From: Pirellulaceae bacterium
Lineage (GTDB): Bacteria; Planctomycetota; Planctomycetia; Pirellulales; Pirellulaceae
Assembly (NCBI GenBank): GCA_023382975.1
Contig: JAHDXO010000009.1
Location: 1-64,000 of the forward strand
Direction: 5' to 3'
DNA length: 64,000 nt
Below, piece after piece: positions 1-8,208 of the stretch. The notes beneath the pieces are model-generated. The model worked only from the letters and a program-made list of their open reading frames with translations. It made no database searches and was not told the DNA's origin. Position numbers and translations under genes: made by a program. Each line of letters starts with the position of its first letter. Within the stretch, counting starts at the first letter, position 1.

Positions 1-78
1 GGGAATCAAAGATACGAAAACTCGGCAAGCTGGAAGCTTACCCCACCTCGGTTCTCGCCAGTATTTCAGCAGGCTCCG
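1..78. repeat. dispersed palindromic repeat, partial copy at window edge
   Basis: This stretch is nearly identical, in inverted orientation, to 24055-24133. Both contain the core GGCAAGCTGGAAGCTTACCC and the flank TATTTCAGCAG. The 24-kb copy continues into a second, inverted arm; here the window edge cuts that arm off. No coding sequence is seen in it. The two copies bracket the 169-23989 gene block as inverted repeats. Confidence 0.85.
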
Positions 79-168
79 AAGGAGACCGCGTGGCGTTTGA
101 GTGACCGCACCAACGCACGGCCGGCGAGGTCTTTCGACGCTTTGCGATCTCCTTCGCGGTCTGTCCGA

Positions 169-1539
169 CTACACGTCGATCTCGTAGCCCTTGCGGCTTT
201 CACGAGCGAGAAACGCGTTCGCCTGGGCGTCGCCGACGATCTCTCGCTTGGCGGGATCCCAGTTGACCTCTCGCCCCAGACGCATGGCGATGTTCGCGAG
301 GTGGCAGATTTCGAGCATCCGGTTGTGCGACCAGACGTCCGAGATGGGTTGCTTTCGAGACTTCATGCACTCGACGAAGTTCGCGCTGTGGTTCTCGCTG
401 ACCGGTCCGCCAAACACCTCTTCGATCGCTCCTTCCGGGAGCGGATTGTCTTTCAGGGCGTCGACCGGTTTGCCGGAGATGCGTCCGCGGTTGACAAAGA
501 ACCGCCCTTCGGTGCCCTCGAACAGAATGCCGTTGTCGCCCGCGCTGGTGATGATCATTTCGACGTTGTTGGGCATGTCGGCCCGGATCGTGAAGCTGGT
601 CGCGACGTTGTACCGGTCGTCGACCACGGGATATCCATCCTTGTATTCGCACGCCAACTCGAATTCCAACGGCGTCACCTTGCTGGGGCCCGTGGCGCTG
701 GCACCGATCGCCCAGCAGGCAATGTCCACATGATGGGCGCCCCAGTCGGTCAGTTTTCCGCCGGAGTACTCGTGCCAGCTTCGGAACGAGTAGTGCCCGT
801 TGCTGTACAGCGGCACGCCGCCGCCGTAGCCGGTTCGCATTTCGGGCAGGGCCCGGTAGGGAACTTTCGGCGCGGGGCCGAGCCAGAATTCCCAGTCGAG
901 TCCCTCGGGAACGGGAACCACCGGGATGACCGGCGATCCGGTCATGCCGTCGATGCCGCACGTCACCTTCTTGACGGTGCCGATGCGTCCGTGCTTCACC
1001 AGGGCAACGGCTTGCAGGAAGCGATGGTCACATTCGCTGCGCTGCATGGTGCCGACCTGGAAGACACGCCCGGTTTCCTTGACGACCTTCTCGATCAGCT
1101 TTCCCTCGTCGATGGTCAGCGTGAGCGGTTTCTCGCAGTATACGTCCTTTCCCGCATACATCGCTTCGATCACAATCTTCGTGTGCCAGTGGTCGGGCGT
1201 GGCGACCATGACCGCGTCGATGTCCTTGCGATCGAGAATCTCCCGATAGTCCTTGTAGGCATCAGGCTTCTTGCCCTGGCTGTTCGCTGTCTTCTCGACG
1301 TTCGTGCCCAGCACGTTCGAGTCCACGTCGGCGAGTGCGGCGAAATCGGCGAATTTGAAGGATTTCGAGGTGATGGCCCAGCCTTGATTCCGAAGGCCGA
1401 TCGTCGCCAAGACAGGTCGCTCGTTGGGCGACTGGTAACCGAAAGCCCGGTTGGCCGACGGGAGCAGGATGCTCGCGGCCCCAGCGGCGGCCACACCCTG
1501 AAGAAACTGACGACGCGTTGATTGGCGAGGATCGGACAT
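169..1539 (-). CDS. Gfo/Idh/MocA family oxidoreductase, twin-arginine exported
   Basis: A 456-residue NAD(P)-dependent sugar or inositol dehydrogenase-like protein. The N-terminus carries a twin-arginine signal (STRRQFLQG, then an alanine-rich hydrophobic stretch), so the protein is probably exported folded with its cofactor. A Rossmann fold follows, with the glycine-rich turn in the form IGLRNQG and the family's EKP motif in CEKPLTLTIDEG; the C-terminal half is the alpha/beta substrate domain typical of planctomycete paralogues. The frame is open 19 codons further upstream, but I chose the ATG at 1539 because it starts the Tat signal and has AAGGA about 10 bases upstream. It appears to stand alone, with no operon partner. 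The substrate cannot be told from sequence. Confidence 0.9.
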   Translation of the reverse strand: MSDPRQSTRRQFLQGVAAAGAASILLPSANRAFGYQSPNERPVLATIGLRNQGWAITSKSFKFADFAALADVDSNVLGTNVEKTANSQGKKPDAYKDYREILDRKDIDAVMVATPDHWHTKIVIEAMYAGKDVYCEKPLTLTIDEGKLIEKVVKETGRVFQVGTMQRSECDHRFLQAVALVKHGRIGTVKKVTCGIDGMTGSPVIPVVPVPEGLDWEFWLGPAPKVPYRALPEMRTGYGGGVPLYSNGHYSFRSWHEYSGGKLTDWGAHHVDIACWAIGASATGPSKVTPLEFELACEYKDGYPVVDDRYNVATSFTIRADMPNNVEMIITSAGDNGILFEGTEGRFFVNRGRISGKPVDALKDNPLPEGAIEEVFGGPVSENHSANFVECMKSRKQPISDVWSHNRMLEICHLANIAMRLGREVNWDPAKREIVGDAQANAFLARESRKGYEIDV

Positions 1540-1775
1540 AGTTTGGTATCCTTGGTGAGGAACAAGAACGAGGAACAAAAAACGGGAGTGGTCCAAAGGC
1601 GTGGCACCGGTTCCCGCCGACGAGTCGCATGACCGTGACGGGGCCGAGGTCCGACGCTTGGAACGAAGCTGGGCAAATTATACCAAGCATCGTCCGCTGC
1701 TTGCACCTCCCCCCACAGCATTTGGGGGACGGATGGGACCGAACACGCGCTCGGGAGTTTCCAACCGACTGGAGG

Positions 1776-3203
1776 CTACTGGCCCAGCGAGGCCGCGACG
1801 TCGGCGCGATAGGCGGTCAGGGCGGGGAAGATGCCGACGATGACGGCCAACAGCAGCAAGGCCGGGATCAGCAGCAGCTCGGTCGAAACGGGAAACCCGG
1901 CGCCGCTTACCGACCCCCAAAGCCAAGCGATGTCCACGCCCGGAGCCAAATCGAAGAAGCCGATCGACACGCCCGTACGAGACTCCAGGTGCGGACTGAG
2001 CGCCCAGTTCAGACCATGCCCCAAGACCCAGCCGATCATACCGCCGCCCACGCTCAAAATGGTCGATTCGCACAAGATCACCGTCATTACCGTCTGGCGT
2101 TCGGCGCCCAGCGCCCGCATGACGGCGATCTCGTGCCGCCGCTCCGACATGGAATTGTAGATGCTGACCAGGATGCTGACGCCCGAGACGATGCAGATCA
2201 GCCCGCTCATCAGCAACAACAGCATCTGCGCGGGCCGCACGAACAGGTCGAACAGTTGATAGATCTCGCGGACAGGCATGACGGCTTGCGCGACGGGGCC
2301 TTCGTTGATTTGGTTTGCCAAGCCCGGTCCCACGATGGGACTGACCGTCCGCACGAGAATCGCGGTGACTTCGCGCTGCTCCAAAGGCAACGGCTCCAGG
2401 GCCAGTTGCTCCTCGAACGACGTCGGTCTGGATCGCGCGCCGTGGCCGTGGGAATCGGTCGCAGCCTCCATCGGCTTGGCATGGCCTTCCATCAGATAGA
2501 AGCCTTCCATGTTGACAAAGACCGCGCGATCCTGCGGAGTTCCGGAGGGGGCCAGGATTCCGACAACCGCGAATTGCTCGCCGTGACCGGCGCCCTCGGG
2601 GTCGCCATGCGTGGTGGCGATGCGGTCGCCCAGTTTGACTTTCATCTCGCGGGCTACGGTTCCGCCGACCACCGCTTCGAACAGACCGTGCTCCGGGCTA
2701 TGCGCCCGGAAATTTCGGCCCGCTACGAACTCGTAGCGGCGGTCTCCGGTCGGACCGAACCGCAGATACTCGAACATCTCCGGAGTCGTTCCGACGACGC
2801 GGAACGGACCGTAGTAGTCGCCCAGGCACACGGGAATCGCTAACTCGACGAAGGGCGCATACTTCCCGTCCCGGCTCGTTTCCGGCGGCGACAGGGCGTT
2901 CTTGGATTCCTCGTCCCGGCGTTGCGCCGGCAGGAACTCCATGTAGTAGTCGTAGGGCAGGTTCTCAATCGGCTGGCTGAGATAGTAGACGGTGTTCAGC
3001 GTCAACTGCAGCTTGCCGCCCTTCGCCCCCAGGATGATGTTGTAGCCCAGGCTGGCATTGGTCTGAAACGATCGCTCGATCACGCCGTGGATCGACAGCA
3101 CCGATACCAGCAGCATGACCCCCAAGGCCATCGAGAACGCCGTCAACGAAGATGCCAATGCCCGCTGCTGAATGCTGCGCCAAGCGATTCGCCAAAGACT
3201 CAC
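1776..3203 (-). CDS. FtsX/MacB-type ABC transporter permease
   Basis: A 475-residue membrane protein with MacB/LolC-type topology. One N-terminal transmembrane helix (about residues 15-40) is followed by a large extracytoplasmic domain and then three C-terminal helices with FtsX-family features, including a cytoplasmic SMSERRHEIAVMRALGA loop. Such permeases work with a LolD/MacB ATPase to move lipoproteins or act mechanically on the envelope. The start is the GTG at 3203, preceded by AGGAG 8 bases upstream and overlapping the stop of the preceding lipoprotein gene (GTGA), which implies translational coupling. No ATPase gene lies next to it in this window, so the partner must be encoded elsewhere. 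A frame open further upstream is shadow of the lipoprotein gene. Confidence 0.85.
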   Translation of the reverse strand: MSLWRIAWRSIQQRALASSLTAFSMALGVMLLVSVLSIHGVIERSFQTNASLGYNIILGAKGGKLQLTLNTVYYLSQPIENLPYDYYMEFLPAQRRDEESKNALSPPETSRDGKYAPFVELAIPVCLGDYYGPFRVVGTTPEMFEYLRFGPTGDRRYEFVAGRNFRAHSPEHGLFEAVVGGTVAREMKVKLGDRIATTHGDPEGAGHGEQFAVVGILAPSGTPQDRAVFVNMEGFYLMEGHAKPMEAATDSHGHGARSRPTSFEEQLALEPLPLEQREVTAILVRTVSPIVGPGLANQINEGPVAQAVMPVREIYQLFDLFVRPAQMLLLLMSGLICIVSGVSILVSIYNSMSERRHEIAVMRALGAERQTVMTVILCESTILSVGGGMIGWVLGHGLNWALSPHLESRTGVSIGFFDLAPGVDIAWLWGSVSGAGFPVSTELLLIPALLLLAVIVGIFPALTAYRADVAASLGQ

Positions 3204-3766
3204 GATCCGGCTCCTCTGCCAGGCACGAAGACGCCCGTCGCTCGAACCGCCAGATTGCCCAGTCCGTCGATTCGGGCTTCGCCGCGCAGGACGACGGTCT
3301 GCCCCTCGTCCACCTGCAACAGCCTCTTGGCGTGAACCGCCGGGACTTCGCCGGCTGCATCGACAATCTGCACCAGGGCCGTGTTCGCCAACAATTTTTT
3401 CTTGTTTGCCCGGCAGAACGGACAGTTGTCGGCGTCGTGTTGCGGGGCTTCGTCTTTCTGCTCGGGTTCGACATAGGTCGTATCGACGACCATGAACGCG
3501 GCGCGGTCCGGATCCCAAATCTCGCCGTCGATGCCACCGATGCGAGCGATCAACACGACATTCGCCCAGTCGCCGGGATTCTCGCGGCCCTCGAACTCGG
3601 CCTTCGTCTCCATCACTCCTCGTGCGCCCGAGGGTTCTTCCTCCAACAGACTGAATCTCGCCGCCTCGACCGGAAGGTCCGCTTGACGGTCCCTCGGTCC
3701 GCCACAGCCCGCCAACACGATCACGCAGATCGCCGGCCACATCGCGGTTCGGCTATGCAGTTTCAT
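3200..3766 (-). CDS. predicted lipoprotein with CPFC motif
   Basis: A 188-residue predicted lipoprotein. The hydrophobic signal ends in the lipobox VLAG-Cys (Cys21). The mature part contains a Cys-x-x-Cys (NCPFCRANKKK), which could bind metal or be redox active, followed by a beta-rich segment. I chose the ATG at 3766, 42 codons inside the open frame, because it begins the signal peptide and has GGAGG just upstream. It overlaps the FtsX-type permease by four bases, so the two are likely one transport or envelope unit. I do not recognise a named family. Confidence 0.75.
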   Translation of the reverse strand: MKLHSRTAMWPAICVIVLAGCGGPRDRQADLPVEAARFSLLEEEPSGARGVMETKAEFEGRENPGDWANVVLIARIGGIDGEIWDPDRAAFMVVDTTYVEPEQKDEAPQHDADNCPFCRANKKKLLANTALVQIVDAAGEVPAVHAKRLLQVDEGQTVVLRGEARIDGLGNLAVRATGVFVPGRGAGS

Positions 3767-4001
3767 GGGTTTGCCTCCGAACATGATCCGCAAGAGCGCA
3801 AGAGCCCTTGCGGAATGCGTAGTGCCTGCGCCGACATCTTCACGGCTTCTCCTACGGGCGGACATCGGGTTCGGTTCGCGAATCACTCGCAAATTTGGCC
3901 TTGGATCTACTTCCTCGACGCAACCGGGTTGCGTAAGATACCACGAACTTTGGAATTTCGAAAGCCCGCGTCAACTTTGGCCGTCTGTGGAGGGATGCAA
4001 A

Positions 4002-4538
4002 ATGAAGAACGTGCGAGTGTTGTATGTCGATCATGTCCTCGGTTGCCTGCTAGGGGGCATGGCCCTGCTGTATCTTTCAGGTTGCGGCCCTAGCCAACCC
4101 GCTCAACCCCAGCCCACGGCCCCGCAGACGCACGACCACGACCATGACCATGATCACGACGATGCCCACGACCACGACCACGATCATTCTCATGTCACTC
4201 CCGCCGACTTCACCGCAAGCGTCGCCGTACTTCGCGGGCACTTTGAGACCATTCGTGATGCGTTTACGGAAAAGGATCTGGACAAGGCCCATGACCCGAT
4301 CCACGAAGTTGGGCATGTGCTCGAAGGACTGCCAGAACTGGCCGCCAAGGCGGGCTTGACGGAGCAGGATTTGGCAAAGGCTCAGGCGGCGGTCGCCGCG
4401 ATGTTCGAAGCCTACGGCAAGATCGACCAAGCGATCCACGAAGGCGAAGAGGCCGACTACGAGGCCGTCCGGGACAAACTGGACCAAGGCATGGCCGACC
4501 TGGATGCTGTGGTGCAGGGCACGAAGAAAGAGGACTGA
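4002..4538 (+). CDS. His/Asp-rich lipoprotein, putative metal binding
   Basis: A 178-residue predicted lipoprotein, with lipobox LSG-Cys28. Residues 44-64 are almost wholly alternating His and Asp, a typical low-specificity Zn/Ni/Cu-binding linker. The remaining 110 residues are helical (HFETIRDAFTEKDLDKAHDP onward), with the look of a four-helix bundle. It is divergent from the CPFC lipoprotein and permease, which hints at a shared metal-related role; that is inference only. Start: ATG at 4002 with GGAGGG 7 bases upstream, matching the signal peptide; the open frame extends further upstream without support. Confidence 0.8.
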   Translation: MKNVRVLYVDHVLGCLLGGMALLYLSGCGPSQPAQPQPTAPQTHDHDHDHDHDDAHDHDHDHSHVTPADFTASVAVLRGHFETIRDAFTEKDLDKAHDPIHEVGHVLEGLPELAAKAGLTEQDLAKAQAAVAAMFEAYGKIDQAIHEGEEADYEAVRDKLDQGMADLDAVVQGTKKED

Positions 4539-4541
4539 CGA

Positions 4542-4620
4542 GGGCCTGCGCAACCCGCCGTCAACAGCGGGCCTAAGCTGCCATGGCGGAAGCACGGCCA
4601 TGAATGGCCGTGCGATGCGA
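4542..4620. repeat. dispersed palindromic repeat family, copy A
   Basis: The stretch begins GGGCCTGCGCAACCCGCCGT and contains the perfect stem CGGCCAT-GA-ATGGCCG. The reverse complement of nearly the whole 79 bases recurs at 31171-31250 with one single-base indel and about ten substitutions. It lies between convergent genes, so it may also serve as a transcription terminator. Confidence 0.85.
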
Positions 4621-4673
4621 ACGCGCCAGGGTCCAAGATGCCAGTGAAGATGTCTTCTGCTTCGCGACCGTTG

Positions 4674-6230
4674 TTATGGTCGCGGAACGGCCGGCTTCTT
4701 CGCCTTCTTCGCCGGGGTCGGTTCGGCCGGGAGTTGCAGTCCGTCGTCCGGCTGGTTCCACAGCCGGTAGGGGTCGTTGCACCGCCGCATTTCCTCCAGC
4801 AGCAATGCTTCCAGCCGGGCGAGTTGTTGTGCGTAGCGCGGATCGTCGGCCAGGTTGACCTGATGCTTCTCCGGCTGGTTTCCCGTCAAGGCGACCACAT
4901 CCGGGTGATGGTGTTGCGCAAGCAATTCGTCGCGGTTTTCGGCGAGATGAAATAACTGGGTCTCGCGGACTTGGCCTTCCAGCACATCGAACTTGACCAG
5001 CTTCCATTCACCCTGTTTGACGGACCGCATCCCGGGTTTGGTGCCGCCACAGTAGGCGCCGTACATGACATCTCGTACGGTGTCCTGTTTGCCTTCGAGC
5101 ACGGGGCGGAAACTGCGTCCTTCGTTCGTCTCGGGCGACTCGATCCCGGCAAGATCGCACAGGGTCGCCAGCACGTCGAGCAGGTACACGTTGCCCGCGG
5201 CTCGCGAGCCAGCGGCGATCCCGGGGCCCTTGGCCAGGAAGGGCACTCGCCACGTGTGCTGGTACAGATTCTGCTTGCCCTGCAAACCGTGCCGGCCGAT
5301 CGCCATGCCGTGGTCGGCCGTGTAGAAGATGTAGGTATTGTCGAGTTCCCCCATCTCGTCCAGTTTCTTCAGGACTCGACCGATCTGGATGTCGATGTTT
5401 TCGCTGCAAGCGAACTCGCGCCCCAATTCGTTGCGGATCGTGATCTCGTCCCGGCGTTCCCAAACACCGCTCACACTGACCTCGTCGCGGAGATTTGGGT
5501 GTCCGTGATGGAATGGATGCGCGGGCAGGTAGTTGATCGGCAGAGACGGTGCTTTCGGATTCGCGGGCGGCAGCGAGTTTCGGTCCGCGTGATTCACGGC
5601 TCCGTACTTCGCCAGCAACTCGGGCTTGCCGTCGCGGGTGTCGTGCGGGTGCGAAAAACCGAAGTAGATCAAGAACGGCGCGGCGTCCTGGTTGGTCTGC
5701 CGCTCGGCCAGATAGTCCAGCACCTGCTCGGCGTGCCACGCGCTGCCCGTCTCGTCGGTGCCGCCTCGTTTCGTGGCGTCGCGGCGGACGGTGAACAGCT
5801 TGTTGGCTGCCTCGTAGCTGTTGCCGACCTTGCAGGTCCGCATCGTGGCGTAGCCGGCGCGGTTGAACACGGCCGGGATCGTGTTCTGCTCCAAATCCGG
5901 TGGGCAGAGGTCCCGCTGTTTCGCTCCCGGCGAAATGGGCAGGTGCCACAGCGTGCGCCCGCTCATGATCATGTGCCGGGACGGCGTGCAGACCGCACCG
6001 GAAAACGAGCCCATGTGGTAGGCGCCGTCCAGCACCATGCCCTCGGCCGCCAGGCGGTCCAAGACGGGCGTCTCCAGCGGTGACTTCGGATCGTAGACTT
6101 TCAGGTCGAACGGCGACTGATCGTCGACCAGGATAAACAGGAAGTTCGGACGGCGAGCCTCTGCCGCCACGGCGGAAGCAGCGAAGCAGCCAAGGGCCAG
6201 CGCGGCGAGACGGATCAGGTGCCTGTTCAT
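4674..6230 (-). CDS. secreted type I sulfatase (alkaline phosphatase superfamily)
   Basis: A 518-residue arylsulfatase-family enzyme that hydrolyses sulfate esters, probably on polysaccharide fragments, in the periplasm or outside the cell. A signal peptide (about residues 1-23) precedes the metal-binding motif FILVDD (Asp36, Asp37). The formylglycine site is Cys81 in CTPSR, the canonical C-x-P-x-R motif. Further signatures are the HPHDTRDGK region and the YTADHGMAIGRHGLQGKQNLY region, of the type seen in heparan or iduronate-type sulfatases. The C-terminus is Lys/Pro rich. It needs an anaerobic or FGE-type maturase, and none is clearly encoded in the window. Start at 6230 with GGA-type spacing and signal peptide agreement. 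Confidence 0.92.
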   Translation of the reverse strand: MNRHLIRLAALALGCFAASAVAAEARRPNFLFILVDDQSPFDLKVYDPKSPLETPVLDRLAAEGMVLDGAYHMGSFSGAVCTPSRHMIMSGRTLWHLPISPGAKQRDLCPPDLEQNTIPAVFNRAGYATMRTCKVGNSYEAANKLFTVRRDATKRGGTDETGSAWHAEQVLDYLAERQTNQDAAPFLIYFGFSHPHDTRDGKPELLAKYGAVNHADRNSLPPANPKAPSLPINYLPAHPFHHGHPNLRDEVSVSGVWERRDEITIRNELGREFACSENIDIQIGRVLKKLDEMGELDNTYIFYTADHGMAIGRHGLQGKQNLYQHTWRVPFLAKGPGIAAGSRAAGNVYLLDVLATLCDLAGIESPETNEGRSFRPVLEGKQDTVRDVMYGAYCGGTKPGMRSVKQGEWKLVKFDVLEGQVRETQLFHLAENRDELLAQHHHPDVVALTGNQPEKHQVNLADDPRYAQQLARLEALLLEEMRRCNDPYRLWNQPDDGLQLPAEPTPAKKAKKPAVPRP

Positions 6231-6325
6231 GACGAAGTCCTTACAAAGTGGTTGAATGGGAATCTAGCATCTCTGGTCGTGGATTGCTCGCATCTCGAGT
6301 CGCGTTCGGCGCCCGCGACTCACTT

Positions 6326-8206
6326 TCACCGGGTTGCCGCGGGCAGCCAGCGTTTCACCTCTTGTCCCTTCCCGTCGAACAGGGTGAACGAAGCCACGCG
6401 GATCGTGCCCGGGGCGTTGCCGGGATCGAGCCGCAATGCCGTCAGCCGGTCCGGCGGCAGCTTGATCTCGTAGTCGTGCCATTGGCCGTCCTGTTCGAGG
6501 ACAAAGCTGACGGATTGCTCCAGGTGGAAAGCGGTGCGCGCCGGGGTGGCGAAGTACACCACCCCCTTGCCGGCCGTTCGCGATTGGAGTCGCAGTCGTA
6601 CCGTGAACGGACCGCGGGCATCGACCGGCAACGCGCGAGTGGCGATCCACGGATCGTTTCCGGTCGAGGTGATCACCCACTGGTCTTCCGCCTCGCTCCA
6701 TTGTGTGTCCTTGCTGGTCGTCCAACCGGCGCGGGGCGACGACAGGACCGCCGCAGGGCTCCAGGCCGGATTGGGCGTCGGGACGACGGCCTTGGTATCC
6801 TCCAGAAATCCGGCGATCAGACGATCGAGTTCTGCGACCAATTCCGGCTTCTCGGCTGCCAGATTCCTGGTCTCGCCGACATCTTCCGCCAGATTGTACA
6901 GATGGTATGCGTGGGCTCCGTTCTCTCCTTCGTGAAACAGACGGATCAGCTTCCAGTCCCCGCGATGGAGACTCACTGCCGGCGGCAGATGGTCCGGCAC
7001 GCGAGGCTGGTGCGGAAAGAACGTGAACATCGGACCTCGATCGAATGCCTCGCCGCGCAGCGACGGGCCGATGTCCACGCCGTCCAGCGGATGCTCGAGG
7101 GTAGGCGGCAGATCGAGCAGGCGGAGGATCGTCGGATAGAAATCGGTACTCTGAATCATCGCCTCGCTGCGCGTGCCCGGACGAGTGACGCCGGGCCACT
7201 GAACGATGCAGGGGACGCGCAGCCCGCCCTCGAACATCGTCGCTTTGCCGCCACGCAGCGGAGCGTTGCTGGTCGGCGTCGTGCCGTCCACTTCGTTGTA
7301 CATGTTGCCGCCGTTGTCCGAAAAGAAGATCACCGCGGTGCGATCGGCCAGACCGAGGCGGTCGAGCGTGTCGAGCAGCGCGCCGACCGCATCATCCAGC
7401 GACTCGACCATCGCGGCGTAGGTGGGCGACCGCTGCGGGTCGCTTGGATCCACGCGGGTGCGGTGCTTGGCGATCAATTCCTTCTTCGCGTCGAACGGGG
7501 CGTGAACGCTGAATTGCCAGTAGTTCAGGCAAAACGGACGGTCCCGGTGCTGTTCGATGAAAGCCACGGCTTCGGCAGCCATGCGGTCCTCGATGTGCTC
7601 GCCCGGCGACCGCTCCTGAAAATTCCTGAACTTCCAAGGCGCGACGAAGCTTCCTGCCGGTCCCGGTCCGGGCCAGTGCGGCACATCGACGTCGAAGCCT
7701 TGTTCCAGCGGCGAATAGGGCTCCGGCCCGAGGTGCCACTTGCCGAAATGCCCGGTGGCGTACCCTGCGTCCTTCAGCCGTTCGGCCAGCGTGACGTAGC
7801 GGGTGTCCAGACGCGTGGCGCTGTCGCAGATCAACGCCTTGGAACTGGGCGGCGCGCTGGGACGCACGCTCGCGGTCATCCGCGTCTCGGGCAGATGGCA
7901 GTTGGGCGCGGTGATCCCAATCCGCGCCGGGCTTTGCCCGGTCAGGATGCTGGCGCGAGTCGGCGAGCAGAGGGGACTAGCGGAATAGGCTCGGTGGAAA
8001 ATCACCCCGCGCTGAGCCAGTCGCTCGATGTTCGGCGTCTGATAGAACTTCGTCGTTCCGTACAGCGTCGTATCGCTCCAGCCCAGATCGTCCGCCAGGA
8101 TGAAGATCACGTTGGGCTTCGCGGCCTCGGAGGCACGCGTCTGCGCCGCTGAAGCGACGGAGGCACAGAGAGTCCAAATCAGCAGGTTCCATGTATTCAT
8201 CGTCAT
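6326..8206 (-). CDS. secreted sulfatase with C-terminal beta-sandwich domain
   Basis: A 626-residue type I sulfatase. A signal peptide (about 1-26) leads to [11 protein letters not shown] (Asp39, Asp40 metal ligands), and the formylglycine site is Cys80 in [20 protein letters not shown] and FFSDNGG are the usual active-site blocks. After about residue 470 there is an extra domain ([16 protein letters not shown] to the end) that looks like a carbohydrate-binding beta-sandwich. It lies 2 bases after the stop of the upstream PSD1 gene on the same strand, so the pair is cotranscribed. ATG codons at 8206 and 8200 are both possible; neither has a strong Shine-Dalgarno sequence, consistent with coupling to the gene before it. 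Confidence 0.92.
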   Translation of the reverse strand: MTMNTWNLLIWTLCASVASAAQTRASEAAKPNVIFILADDLGWSDTTLYGTTKFYQTPNIERLAQRGVIFHRAYSASPLCSPTRASILTGQSPARIGITAPNCHLPETRMTASVRPSAPPSSKALICDSATRLDTRYVTLAERLKDAGYATGHFGKWHLGPEPYSPLEQGFDVDVPHWPGPGPAGSFVAPWKFRNFQERSPGEHIEDRMAAEAVAFIEQHRDRPFCLNYWQFSVHAPFDAKKELIAKHRTRVDPSDPQRSPTYAAMVESLDDAVGALLDTLDRLGLADRTAVIFFSDNGGNMYNEVDGTTPTSNAPLRGGKATMFEGGLRVPCIVQWPGVTRPGTRSEAMIQSTDFYPTILRLLDLPPTLEHPLDGVDIGPSLRGEAFDRGPMFTFFPHQPRVPDHLPPAVSLHRGDWKLIRLFHEGENGAHAYHLYNLAEDVGETRNLAAEKPELVAELDRLIAGFLEDTKAVVPTPNPAWSPAAVLSSPRAGWTTSKDTQWSEAEDQWVITSTGNDPWIATRALPVDARGPFTVRLRLQSRTAGKGVVYFATPARTAFHLEQSVSFVLEQDGQWHDYEIKLPPDRLTALRLDPGNAPGTIRVASFTLFDGKGQEVKRWLPAATR

Positions 8207-8208
8207 AA

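Noticed and set aside
97..1521. A 474-codon plus-strand open frame opposite the Gfo/Idh gene
   Set aside because: It mirrors the minus-strand gene, has no signal or domain, and arises from the codon bias of high-GC DNA.
1711..1731. CCCCC...GGGGG stem as terminator of the permease gene
   Set aside because: Only a 5-6-bp stem and no T-run; too weak to claim.
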